Positions 9,155-17,207 of a stretch of DNA of 44,475 nt are shown piece by piece. Source of the DNA: Roseibium sp. (GTDB lineage: Bacteria; Pseudomonadota; Alphaproteobacteria; Rhizobiales; Stappiaceae); the NCBI RefSeq assembly GCF_025698965.1, contig NZ_JAILWL010000003.1:1-44475 (forward strand). Direction: 5' to 3'. Numbering within the stretch: position 1 is the first letter of the stretch; every line of letters begins with the position of its first letter. Under the pieces are notes generated by a model, which saw nothing but the letters and a program-made list of their open reading frames with translations, was not told the DNA's origin and ran no database searches. A program made the translations under genes and the position numbers.

Positions 9155-10069
9155 TCAATGCCCGAAACGTTTCGTCAGCTGGTCTTTCAAATGGGACTTG
9201 AAGTCCGTGGTCAGGGTGGTTTCGGTACGTTCTGCCAGGGTAATCGCGCTGACAACCTGGTCTTGGTTGGACAGCGTGATGTTGGCAATCGCCAATCCGT
9301 CTGAGCCGTCGGGTTTGACGGCGTATTTCGGTAGGACTGTCAGAAAATCTGTTTCCCGAAGTAGTTCCAGAACCGCTTCGGCAGAGCCGCTCTGAAATGC
9401 GATAGCGGGATTTGTAATCCCCATCAGCTTCAAGGCATCTTCCATGTCGGACCTCAGGAGACTGCGGTCCGAATGCCCGACCCAGATCACTTGTTTGTAG
9501 TCGTCGGCCGAAGGCGTTGGGGTATCGATAAGTGGATGTCCCTTCCTGCCGACAATCACATTGGTATCGCTGAACAGGGGTTCCAGGATCAGGTCGGTAT
9601 TGCCCTGCTCGACGAATTTAGCGGGTCCGATCACAACATCCACCTGATTGAGATAGATGCGCTCCATGAGACCGGCGTGATAGTCCGGGATCAGGTCGAT
9701 CCTGATGTTGGGACGTGCCGACAGAAAACGCGCGACGACCTCCGAGATCAGGTTTTTGCACATGAACGGCGGTGCTCCGAGCTTCAGGACACCAAAGTAA
9801 CCGCGTGCACCAAGATCAAGCATTTCCGTTGCCCGCAGGCGGGCGGTGCGGATCGAGCGACCTTGATGCGCCAGCTCGAACCCGATCGATGTGGGTGTCA
9901 GCGGCCGGGTGTTTCTTTCAAACAGGGGCATGCCGATCCGTGCCTCAAGATTGCTGATCATGCGGCTCAAGGCAGGTTGTGACGTCCCGATGCTGGTTGC
10001 GGCCTGTTGAAGGGTACCGGCTTCGACGATGACGGCAAGCTGTTCCAGGTGACGTGGATCGATTAACAT
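9155..10069 (-). CDS. LysR-family transcriptional regulator
   Basis: A 304-residue LysR-type protein. The winged helix-turn-helix occupies residues about 6-64 (TLQQAATSIGTSQPALSRMI, then LEARIGMPLFERNTRPLTPT). The rest is the periplasmic-binding-fold effector domain, with a GxLxLGAPPFM segment at the start. It is divergent from the TRAP operon, with 110 bases between the start codons, and is the likely regulator of that operon, responding to the transported compound. Members of this family commonly repress their own gene and activate the divergent one. Its gene ends 51 bases from the amidohydrolase stop, in convergent orientation. Confidence 0.9.
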   Translation of the reverse strand: MLIDPRHLEQLAVIVEAGTLQQAATSIGTSQPALSRMISNLEARIGMPLFERNTRPLTPTSIGFELAHQGRSIRTARLRATEMLDLGARGYFGVLKLGAPPFMCKNLISEVVARFLSARPNIRIDLIPDYHAGLMERIYLNQVDVVIGPAKFVEQGNTDLILEPLFSDTNVIVGRKGHPLIDTPTPSADDYKQVIWVGHSDRSLLRSDMEDALKLMGITNPAIAFQSGSAEAVLELLRETDFLTVLPKYAVKPDGSDGLAIANITLSNQDQVVSAITLAERTETTLTTDFKSHLKDQLTKRFGH

Positions 10070-10179
10070 ATCAAAATCGCATAATAGGTTATCCAGAGAT
10101 TATTGGACTGTTATATTATTTGGCGCGATTATTTCGTCAAGGACGGAAGAGAACCGTCTGGTCACCTTGGGAGGATACG
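10070..10179. promoter_or_regulatory. Divergent promoter region between LysR gene and TRAP operon
   Basis: AT-rich spacer holding both promoters. ATAAT at 10081-10085 and ATTAT at 10099-10103 form a dyad separated by 13 bases, reminiscent of the T-N11-A LysR box, and a TATATTAT segment follows near 10111-10118. These are candidates only. Confidence 0.35.
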
Positions 10180-11199
10180 GTGAACATCAAAGCTATGACC
10201 CTTGGCGCTGCCATTACGGTGGCGCTTTCGACTATTCCGCTTGAGGCGCAGGCGAAAACACGGCTGCTGGTCAACTGCTTCTGGCCGGCCAAACACTTCG
10301 TTTGCAGTGAAGTTCTGCCTAACTGGATTTCGGAAATCGAGCGCGTGACCGAGGGGCGTGTGACCGGCAACATACCGCCCAAATCCGTCGCCCCGCCACC
10401 CGAGCAACTGGTGTCCGTCGAAAGAGGGCTGGTCGATGTGGCCGTGCAGTTCAACGGTCTCATACAGAACCGTGTCAAAGGTCCCTTGGTCGCCATGCAG
10501 CCCTTTACCGGGATCAATGATGCAGAGAAGATGAGCCGCGCCCTTTGGGCCACCAACCGCGAGTTCTTTGCCGACGAATTCGACACGGTTCACCTGCTGT
10601 CGCAATTCGTTATCTCGCCCGGCGAGCTGTACAGCCAGACCGATACACCTATCAATTCGATTGACGAGCTGGCAAAGCGCAAGATCTGGGCGCTGCCCGG
10701 ACCTCTTGCCGCGATTACCAAGAAACTGGACGCAGGTGTGGTGTCGACCCCAGCGGTCAAGTCCAATGAGATCATTTCGCGTGGAATCGTCGATGGAAAC
10801 CTCGGTCTGGACCCGCAGGCGCTTCGGGCTTTCCAGCTGATGCCGTATATCAAGTCGAACACCAGGTTCAGCAAGGCGGTGTATTCGACGTCCTTTTCCG
10901 TATTCGTCAACCAGGACAAATGGGCCGAGATCTCGCCGGAAGATCAGGCGGCGATCATGTCCGTTTCCGGTGATGTGCTGGGTGCTGCATTCGGGGCGCG
11001 TTGGAACGCTGCAGCGGCTGCCGCCGAAGCTGCCTATGGAGACGCAGGGATCGAGATTATCACCGCCGATCCGGATTTCGAGACGTCGCTGATCGAAGCT
11101 TCGTCCTTTGTCACCGAAGGCTGGTTGAAAGCTGCTGGCGAGGCAGGCATCGACGGTGCCGGCGCGTTGGAGTTTTACAAGGCACAGCTGGCCGAGTAG
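10180..11199 (+). CDS. TRAP transporter substrate-binding protein (DctP family)
   Basis: A periplasmic binding protein of 339 residues from the GTG at 10180, which has GGGAGGA 4 bases upstream; an upstream in-frame start at 10054 would overlap the LysR start and give a poor signal sequence. The signal peptide runs through residues about 1-23 and ends near AQA. The mature part has DctP features: an early WxxxHF segment, QLVSVERGLVDVAVQ, and DELAKRKIWALPGP, the usual place for substrate contact. It binds its ligand in the periplasm and hands it to the DctQM membrane complex encoded just downstream. The ligand is unknown; the sulfatase and anion permease downstream suggest a sulfated or phosphonate-like organic compound (inference). 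Confidence 0.9.
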   Translation: MNIKAMTLGAAITVALSTIPLEAQAKTRLLVNCFWPAKHFVCSEVLPNWISEIERVTEGRVTGNIPPKSVAPPPEQLVSVERGLVDVAVQFNGLIQNRVKGPLVAMQPFTGINDAEKMSRALWATNREFFADEFDTVHLLSQFVISPGELYSQTDTPINSIDELAKRKIWALPGPLAAITKKLDAGVVSTPAVKSNEIISRGIVDGNLGLDPQALRAFQLMPYIKSNTRFSKAVYSTSFSVFVNQDKWAEISPEDQAAIMSVSGDVLGAAFGARWNAAAAAAEAAYGDAGIEIITADPDFETSLIEASSFVTEGWLKAAGEAGIDGAGALEFYKAQLAE

Positions 11200-11226
11200 C
11201 GGCGACGATCGGAGGAACAGTGCGCC

Positions 11227-11724
11227 ATGGCCTCAAGTGTCCTGAAACGCATCGTCCAGATTCTGGAGATCCTGTGCAGCATCGTCCTGATGGCAATGAT
11301 GCTTCTGACCTTCATTGATGTGGTCGGTCGCTACATCCTTGGCGCGCCGGTCTTCGGAGCGTCCGAAATGATCAGTACGATGCTGGCGCTGACGATCTTT
11401 CTGGGGCTCGGCCTTGCCAATGCACGCGACCGCCATATCGTGGTCGAGCTGTTTGACCAGCAGGTCCGCACACTGGCTCCGCGCGCCTATGACGTCATCG
11501 TGCAGGGCTTTTCGATCTTCGCAATGTGTCTGATCGTTTACGTCCTCGCCCAGCAGGCGCTCGAAGCGGCGCACACCGGGTCGACGACCATCGTGCTGGA
11601 ATGGCCCCTGGTCTGGATTACCGGCACGACGGCTGTTCTCGCCGCGCTGAGCGTTGTCAGCCAGGTACTGGGTTTGATCGTCGGCAGGGCGGACAAAGAA
11701 GAACCCCATATGGAGGACGTGTGA
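11227..11724 (+). CDS. TRAP transporter small permease (DctQ family)
   Basis: 165 residues with four hydrophobic segments at about 13-35, 48-66, 88-110 and 125-148, the normal DctQ layout. The FIDVVGRYILGAPVFGASEM segment is a family hallmark. The gene lies 27 bases after dctP, with a GGAGG upstream of the ATG, and its stop overlaps the start of dctM (TGATG), so the two membrane subunits are probably translationally coupled. Confidence 0.92.
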   Translation: MASSVLKRIVQILEILCSIVLMAMMLLTFIDVVGRYILGAPVFGASEMISTMLALTIFLGLGLANARDRHIVVELFDQQVRTLAPRAYDVIVQGFSIFAMCLIVYVLAQQALEAAHTGSTTIVLEWPLVWITGTTAVLAALSVVSQVLGLIVGRADKEEPHMEDV

Positions 11725-13130
11725 TGGCGTCCGCGCTGATAGGGTTCGCCGCGCTTTTGGCACTGTGTTTCATGGGGTTTCGCGTAGGGTTCGCGACACT
11801 GGTCGTGGGCTTTGTCGGCTTTGCGATGCAGCGAGGTTGGGGAGCTTCCCTGGCCATGGTCGGCCAGCAGGTATTCCACGACAGCATGAATTACAATCTT
11901 AGCGTCATTCCGCTGTTCATCCTTATGGGAGTGCTGATTGTCCATGCCCGCATCAGCCAGGATCTTTATGATGCGGCCTATTCGGCGTTAGGCAAATTCC
12001 GTGGTGGACTGGCACTGGCGACCGTGCTCGCCGCAGGCGGTTTTTCAGCCGTCTGCGGTTCAACCCTGGCAACCGCGGCAACCATGGCGAAAGTCGCCAT
12101 GCCGCCGATGCGCAACTACAAATACTCCAATCGCCTGGCAACCGGAACCATCGCGGCTGGCGGGACATTGGGGATCATGATCCCGCCCTCGGTTCCGCTT
12201 GTGATCTACGGCATCATCGCCGAGCAGGACATCGGGTTGCTGTTCATCGCCGGTGTTCTGCCCGGCCTGCTGCTGGTGACGCTTTTTCTGATGGTCGTCG
12301 GGGTTGTTGTACGTATCGACCCGAAAGCTGCCCCCTCGGCTCCGCCACTCGATCCGGAGCGCCGGAAGGAGGCCATTCGCGGCACCATGCCGGTGCTCGG
12401 CCTTTTCGTGTTGGTGCTGGGCGGCATCTATACCGGCGCCTTCACGGCAACCGAGGCGGCCGGCATCGGGTCGTTCGGCGCGGCGGTGATCGCCATTGCG
12501 CGCGGCCACATGCGCAGCTTGAGCGAATGGCGCCTGTGCCTTGTGGATGCGACGACGACCACGGCAACGATCTTCATGGTGTTGCTCGGAGCCATTGTTT
12601 TCTCGCAATTCATCAATCTGAGCGGCATGCCCTACGATCTGCTCGATTACGTCGATGAATGGCAATTGTCGCCCACGGGACTGGTGCTGTTCGTCTGTGC
12701 CATTGCCATCGTCATGGGCATGGTGTTCGAGGCCATCGGCATTCTGGTGCTGCTGGTGCCGGTCTTTCTGCCTGCGCTATCCATCAGCGGTGTCGACATG
12801 GTCTGGTTCGGCATTCTGGTTGTGCTCGTTTCAGAAATCGGTCTGATCACCCCGCCCATCGGCATGAATGTCTTCGTGGTGAAATCGGTTCTGCCGGAAG
12901 TTCCGCTTGGCAAGATCTTCCGCGGTGTCGCGCCCTATATCGTCGCGCTTGTCACAGGGCTGATTCTCGTCCTGGCCGAATATCGACCGGTTGGCCGGCA
13001 AGGGCGTGCGGTTCGACCGGGCCTATGTTCAGTCTCCGGTGTGCGGTCCCTCCAGGGCCTCATGCTACACCGGTCGGACCGTGTTCAGTCACGGCGCAAC
13101 CTGGAACCGGGTGCCTTTGCCGATCGGTGA
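11724..13130 (+). CDS. TRAP transporter large permease (DctM), C-terminus altered by deletion
   Basis: The large TRAP membrane subunit, starting at the ATG that overlaps the dctQ stop. Residues 1-417 look normal: many hydrophobic segments, FILMGVLIVHARISQDLYDA, the GGFSAVCGSTLATAATMAKV block, GTLGIMIPPSVPLVIYG, and SEIGLITPPIGMNVFVVKS near the end. Typical DctM proteins end about 10 residues after the last LILVLA-like segment. Here the frame instead continues for about 50 residues of arginine-rich sequence that is an out-of-frame reading of the downstream sulfatase gene, to a stop at 13128-13130. The junction is near 12973-12977. The result is a 468-residue protein with a foreign tail. It may still work if the tail is tolerated, but this is uncertain. 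Confidence 0.85.
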   Translation: MASALIGFAALLALCFMGFRVGFATLVVGFVGFAMQRGWGASLAMVGQQVFHDSMNYNLSVIPLFILMGVLIVHARISQDLYDAAYSALGKFRGGLALATVLAAGGFSAVCGSTLATAATMAKVAMPPMRNYKYSNRLATGTIAAGGTLGIMIPPSVPLVIYGIIAEQDIGLLFIAGVLPGLLLVTLFLMVVGVVVRIDPKAAPSAPPLDPERRKEAIRGTMPVLGLFVLVLGGIYTGAFTATEAAGIGSFGAAVIAIARGHMRSLSEWRLCLVDATTTTATIFMVLLGAIVFSQFINLSGMPYDLLDYVDEWQLSPTGLVLFVCAIAIVMGMVFEAIGILVLLVPVFLPALSISGVDMVWFGILVVLVSEIGLITPPIGMNVFVVKSVLPEVPLGKIFRGVAPYIVALVTGLILVLAEYRPVGRQGRAVRPGLCSVSGVRSLQGLMLHRSDRVQSRRNLEPGAFADR

Positions 13131-14475
13131 GCTGACCCTGGGCGATTATCTGGGCCCGCTGGGTATCCGCACGGCGGTCGTCGGCAAGACTCACATGGTT
13201 CCTGATCGGGAGGGCATGGCACGCCTTGGCCTGAACGACAGCACCGAGATCGGCATCAGGGTTGGTCAGGCGGGTTTTGATGCTTACGAACGCGACGACG
13301 GGCTGCACCCGAACGGCCTTCTGGTGAAGAAGGGCGGCAAGCTCGCCTATAACGACTGGCTGCGCTCAAAGGGTTATGACGGCGACAACCCGTGGAACGA
13401 TTGGGCGAATGCGGCCGAAGGTCCGGACGGTGAACTGTTGTCAGGCTGGCACCTGAAAAACTCGAACTTGCCCGCGCGCGTAAGGGAGGAGCATTCCGAA
13501 ACCGCCTATATGACCAAGCGCGCACAGGAATTCATTGAAGAGATGGGAGACGTGCCGTGGCTTTGCCATCTCAGCTATATCAAGCCGCATTGGCCCTATA
13601 TGGCTCCAGCCCCCTATCACGACATGTATGGTCCCGAGACCTTCACACCGATAGTCCGCAGCGATGAAGAGCGCCAGGATCCGAACCCGGTGTTCAAGGC
13701 TTTCATGGGGATGGAGGTCAGCGAGACCTTCTCAAGACAGGGCGTGCGCGAAACGGTTCTGCCTGCCTATATGGGCCTGATCAAGCAGATCGACGACCAT
13801 CTTGGCCACCTGTTCGCATGGCTTGAAGAGACCGGCAGGGACAGGGAAACGATGATCGTCTTTACTTCTGATCATGGTGATTACATGGGCGATCACTGGA
13901 TGGGGGAAAAAGAACTGTTTCACGAAGTTTCCGTGCGCGTGCCCCTGATCATCTACGACCCGCGGGGTGAAGCGGATACGACAAGGGGCAGTTCCTGCGA
14001 TGCGCTGGTCGAGGCGATCGACCTTGTTCCGACATTCCTGGATGCCACCGGAGCACCATCCGCCGGGCACAGGCTGGAAGGTCGCTCGCTGCAGCCCATC
14101 CTTTTTGGGGAAACGCCGGAGAACTGGCGCGATGCCGTGTTTTCCGAGATCGACTATGCCTTTTATGCGGCCCGGGCGACACTCGATGTCGGCGTTTCCG
14201 ATGCGCGCGGTTACATGCTGCGCACGGAGCGATGGAAATATGTCCACTTCAAGGGCTTTCCGCCGCAGCTTTTTGATCTCGAAAACGATCCGGACGAGTT
14301 TGAAGACCTTGGTCGCCACGCTGACTACAAGGAGATCCGGCAGGAGATGCATACAAAGCTTCTGGAGCGGCTCACCGACCGCAAGAACCGGGTGACGATG
14401 ACCGATGAAGGCGTTCATGCCCTCCGGCGGGATGAAGACGAGACCGGCATTCTGATTGGCAAATGGGAAAGCTGA
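12991..14475 (+). CDS. Sulfatase-like hydrolase lacking its N-terminus (probable pseudogene)
   Basis: A formylglycine-type sulfatase or phosphonate monoester hydrolase relative. The active-site signature CGPSR (cysteine codon at 13042-13044) is intact, and so are the C-terminal metal-binding motif TSDHGDYMGDH and the later QPIL and ERWKYVHF blocks. The beginning is missing: family members have about 30 residues with an essential metal-binding DQ/DD motif before the PNIDRLA segment, but here PNIDRLA (from 12976) is preceded directly by dctM sequence, and an in-frame stop lies at 12961-12963. The only starts before the active site are TTG at 12991 and GTG at 13006. Loss of the N-terminal aspartates should abolish activity. 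The rest, 494 codons, is open and well conserved, so the deletion looks recent, or is an assembly error. Confidence 0.82.
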   Translation: MAGKGVRFDRAYVQSPVCGPSRASCYTGRTVFSHGATWNRVPLPIGELTLGDYLGPLGIRTAVVGKTHMVPDREGMARLGLNDSTEIGIRVGQAGFDAYERDDGLHPNGLLVKKGGKLAYNDWLRSKGYDGDNPWNDWANAAEGPDGELLSGWHLKNSNLPARVREEHSETAYMTKRAQEFIEEMGDVPWLCHLSYIKPHWPYMAPAPYHDMYGPETFTPIVRSDEERQDPNPVFKAFMGMEVSETFSRQGVRETVLPAYMGLIKQIDDHLGHLFAWLEETGRDRETMIVFTSDHGDYMGDHWMGEKELFHEVSVRVPLIIYDPRGEADTTRGSSCDALVEAIDLVPTFLDATGAPSAGHRLEGRSLQPILFGETPENWRDAVFSEIDYAFYAARATLDVGVSDARGYMLRTERWKYVHFKGFPPQLFDLENDPDEFEDLGRHADYKEIRQEMHTKLLERLTDRKNRVTMTDEGVHALRRDEDETGILIGKWES

Positions 14476-14485
14476 CAGGAAGTCA

Positions 14486-16249
14486 GTGATTGCGACCATG
14501 CGATTTTCGACAAACCTGATCGGGTTTGAGTGGCTCTCTGCGCTCTCTCCAGCCTCTTTGAAAGCGGACGCCTTTGCCGGATTAACCGGAGCGGCGATTG
14601 TATTGCCGCAGGCCGTCGCCTTTGCCGCCATCGCCGGTCTGCCACCGGAATACGGTCTCTATACGGCCATGGTTCCAGCGGTGGTTGCCGGATTGTTCGG
14701 CTCCTGCATGGTGATGGTGTCCGGGCCGACCACGGCCATCTCGGCGGTTGTCTTCAGTGCCTTGGCCGGTATTGCCGAACCAGGTTCGCCCGAGTTTGTT
14801 CAGCGCGCCATCCTGCTGGCCCTGCTGGTCGGTGTCATCCAGCTGGGATTTGCTCTGGTGCGTGCAGGGCGTCTTGCCGGGTTCGTTTCTCATTCCGTCA
14901 TGGTGGGGTTCACAGCTGCTGCGGCCCTTTTGATCGGGGTCAGCCAGCTCGGCCCGGCCATGGGCCTGCCACCGGTTCAGGTTCACGGTATCGTGGATCG
15001 CGCGCTTGCGGTGGCCGGGCGGGTACATCTGCTTGAACCTGCCGCTGCCATCGCTGCTGGTGTCACACTCTGTTCGGTCATTCTGCTGCGCATCTACCTG
15101 CCGCGCTGGCCAGGTTTTCTGATTGCCATCGTCCTTGGAACCCTTTCAACACTGGCGATGGGTGACATGGCGGAAAACCTCTCTTACGTCGGCACGCTGC
15201 CCTCCGCCTATCCGGCCTTCGGTCTGCCCAAGCTTGGTGGTGCAGATTTGACCGGGATGATGGAAGCAGCATTTGCCATTGCGCTGATCGGCTTGCTTGA
15301 AGCTATCGCTATCGGGCGCAGCCTGTCCCACCGTACGAAGCAGGATTTTTCCGCCAACCGGGAGGTTCTCGGACAGGGTCTTTCCAACGTGGCTGGTGGG
15401 TTGTTTCACTGTTACCCGTCTTCTGGTTCATTCACCCGTAGCGGCGTAAATCTGGAAGCGGGTGCCTCGACACCGTTCTCGTCCATTTTCGCAACGGTTT
15501 TCCTGGTGGCCATGGTCGCGCTGTTCCGACCTTTCGTCGCCATGGTTCCGGTCGCGGCCATTGCCGGACTGATCCTCTATGTTGCCTTCTACCTGCCGGA
15601 TTACGGCGTAATCTGGCACATCATCCGCTCCAGCCGCACAGAAACGAGCATCGCCGCGATCACCTTTCTGGTCGGCCTCACCGTTAACCTGGAATTTGCC
15701 ATCTATATCGGCACGTTCAGTTCACTGGCCGTTTTTCTAGGGCGAAGTGCCAACCCGGAACTTGCCGTTGGTGCACCCGATCCGAATGCCGAACATCGCA
15801 AGATCCGCAACGCCAGACTGTTCCACCTGCCCGAATGCCCGGCAACGCTGATTGTCCGCCTCGATGGACCATTGTTCTTTGGCTCGGTCGACGCTCTGAA
15901 TGCAAAATTCCGTCGGCTCGCCCGCGAGCATCCCGATCAGGTGAACCTTATCCTGATCCTGCAGGGAGTTGGCGAGGTCGATCTTCCGGGCGTCGAATTG
16001 ATCGAAACCGAAGTCGAACGCCGTCGCAGCAAAGGGGGCGATGTCTTCGTTGTCGTGCACTATCCACCGCTCGTCAAAAAACTTCGCCGCTTCGGTCTGA
16101 TAAAGATCTGCGGCGAGAACCGTGTTTTTGACAATAAAGGCGCCGCAATCGCAGCGGCGGTTGCGCATGTGCCCGATAACCGCTGTGCAGAATGCCGGGC
16201 GCGGGTGTTTGCCGAGTGCGCAATGCGGGTGAAACCAGGCGGAGTGTAA
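14486..16249 (+). CDS. SulP-family inorganic anion (sulfate) permease with STAS domain
   Basis: A membrane transporter of about 587 residues. The first part holds roughly a dozen hydrophobic segments with typical SulP motifs: GLTGAAIVLPQAVAFAAIAG, LPPEYGLYTA, VSGPTTAIS and NVAGGLFHCYPSSGSFTRSG. The last about 130 residues form a cytoplasmic STAS domain. The tail ends with a cysteine cluster (CAECRARVFAEC). I chose the GTG at 14486 because AGGA lies 5 bases upstream; the ATG at 14498 is a good alternative. It lies 10 bases after the sulfatase stop, so it is in the same operon. It may handle the sulfate that a working sulfatase would release, or take up another anion. Direction and substrate are inferred. 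Confidence 0.88.
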   Translation: MIATMRFSTNLIGFEWLSALSPASLKADAFAGLTGAAIVLPQAVAFAAIAGLPPEYGLYTAMVPAVVAGLFGSCMVMVSGPTTAISAVVFSALAGIAEPGSPEFVQRAILLALLVGVIQLGFALVRAGRLAGFVSHSVMVGFTAAAALLIGVSQLGPAMGLPPVQVHGIVDRALAVAGRVHLLEPAAAIAAGVTLCSVILLRIYLPRWPGFLIAIVLGTLSTLAMGDMAENLSYVGTLPSAYPAFGLPKLGGADLTGMMEAAFAIALIGLLEAIAIGRSLSHRTKQDFSANREVLGQGLSNVAGGLFHCYPSSGSFTRSGVNLEAGASTPFSSIFATVFLVAMVALFRPFVAMVPVAAIAGLILYVAFYLPDYGVIWHIIRSSRTETSIAAITFLVGLTVNLEFAIYIGTFSSLAVFLGRSANPELAVGAPDPNAEHRKIRNARLFHLPECPATLIVRLDGPLFFGSVDALNAKFRRLAREHPDQVNLILILQGVGEVDLPGVELIETEVERRRSKGGDVFVVVHYPPLVKKLRRFGLIKICGENRVFDNKGAAIAAAVAHVPDNRCAECRARVFAECAMRVKPGGV

Positions 16250-16317
16250 TAAGACCGCTTTTGATGTTCGGCGCATCCCCTTAAGGTGCTCTCAGCACAA
16301 GAGATAGGAACAGTAAG

Positions 16318-16710
16318 ATGCTGTCAGGAGTATGTGTTGGCACCAATGATATCGAAGCCGGCGCTGCCTTTTACGATGAGGTTCTAGCAAGCATCGGTAT
16401 GCGTTGCGTCTTTGCCAAGCCACATGAGAGGGGCTATGCGGGTGCGGATGGCAGAATATCGCTTTTTGTCGTTGTTCCGTTCAACGAGCAGCCTGCGACG
16501 TATGGAAACGGCACGCAGGTCATGTTCTATGCACCGGACAAGGCCGGCGTCGATGCGTTCCACGCCGCTGCCCTGCGGTGCGGAGGGACAGATGAAGGAG
16601 CACCGGGCCCACGCCACTATCATCCGGATTACTATGGTGCCTATGTGCGCGACCTGGATGGAAACAAGCTGAACGTTTCCGTTAGCCTGGAAGAGAATAG
16701 GGACCGCTGA
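16318..16710 (+). CDS. VOC-family (glyoxalase-like) protein
   Basis: A 130-residue single-domain vicinal oxygen chelate protein. It begins with the usual beta-strand plus AAFYDEVLASIGM helix, contains GNGTQVMFYAPDKAGVDAFH in the middle, and ends YYGAYVRDLDGNKLNV, the classic second-module ending where the glutamate ligand is often replaced. Such proteins include glyoxalases, dioxygenases and binding proteins for resistance; the exact activity is unknown. It stands 68 bases after the SulP gene on the same strand and could be cotranscribed. Confidence 0.82.
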   Translation: MLSGVCVGTNDIEAGAAFYDEVLASIGMRCVFAKPHERGYAGADGRISLFVVVPFNEQPATYGNGTQVMFYAPDKAGVDAFHAAALRCGGTDEGAPGPRHYHPDYYGAYVRDLDGNKLNVSVSLEENRDR

Positions 16711-16753
16711 TCGCCTGACAATTTCCGGAAAGCTGGCGTTGTCTCAATCTTTA

Positions 16754-16769
16754 TACTACAAACATAGTA
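16754..16769. promoter_or_regulatory. BlaI-like operator upstream of the blaI-type gene
   Basis: TACTACAAACATAGTA is a 16-base imperfect palindrome (TACTA...TAGTA arms) ending 51 bases before the repressor start. It resembles the TACTACA/TGTAGTA dyads bound by BlaI/MecI proteins and matches the arms of the second site at 18240-18255. Confidence 0.65.
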
Positions 16770-16820
16770 AGTAATCTGGCGGAGCATTTGCTGCCCGAAA
16801 AACGCAACTGAAGCCGGACA

Positions 16821-17207
16821 ATGAAAACGAGCACTCTTTCCAAATCCGAGATCGAAGTCATGGCGGCGCTTTGGCGGCTGGGTTCGGGAACCGTCGCCAC
16901 CGTGCAAAAGGATCTTCAGGATAGCGATCCGGAACAACGGAAGATTGCCTACACAACCGTCGCAACGCATTTGACCCGGATGGTTGAAAAAGGCGCCGTT
17001 CGTGCCCGGAAAGAGGGTCGGTCCTACCTGTATGAGCCAACCGAAAAACGAGCCGATTACCAGCTGTTGAGACTGGGCGATATGGTGAGGCAGTTTTTCG
17101 ACGGTCGGCCGTCTTCGCTGGCATCAAGGTTTATCGAAAGCAATTCGTTTTCGAGTGAAGAGCTGGAAGAACTGCGGCACCTGATCGACAAGAAGAAGCC
17201 GAAATGA
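16821..17207 (+). CDS. BlaI/MecI/CopY-family transcriptional repressor
   Basis: A 128-residue winged-helix repressor. The LSKSEIEVMAALWRLGSGTV start, the AYTTVATHLTRMVEKGAV recognition helix region (about residues 42-59) and RKEGRSYLYEPT are the standard BlaI family blocks, followed by a helical dimerisation region. BlaI proteins bind TACA/TGTA dyads and are inactivated by proteolysis set off by a partner M56 metallopeptidase. Such a partner is encoded directly downstream with a 4-base overlap (ATGA), so the pair is translationally coupled. Palindromes that fit this repressor lie before this gene and before the ABC permease genes. Confidence 0.9.
   Translation: MKTSTLSKSEIEVMAALWRLGSGTVATVQKDLQDSDPEQRKIAYTTVATHLTRMVEKGAVRARKEGRSYLYEPTEKRADYQLLRLGDMVRQFFDGRPSSLASRFIESNSFSSEELEELRHLIDKKKPK

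Noticed and set aside
13006-13130. Arginine-rich tail of DctM as a genuine domain
   Set aside because: It is exactly the out-of-frame reading of conserved sulfatase sequence, so it is better explained by the deletion than as a real domain.
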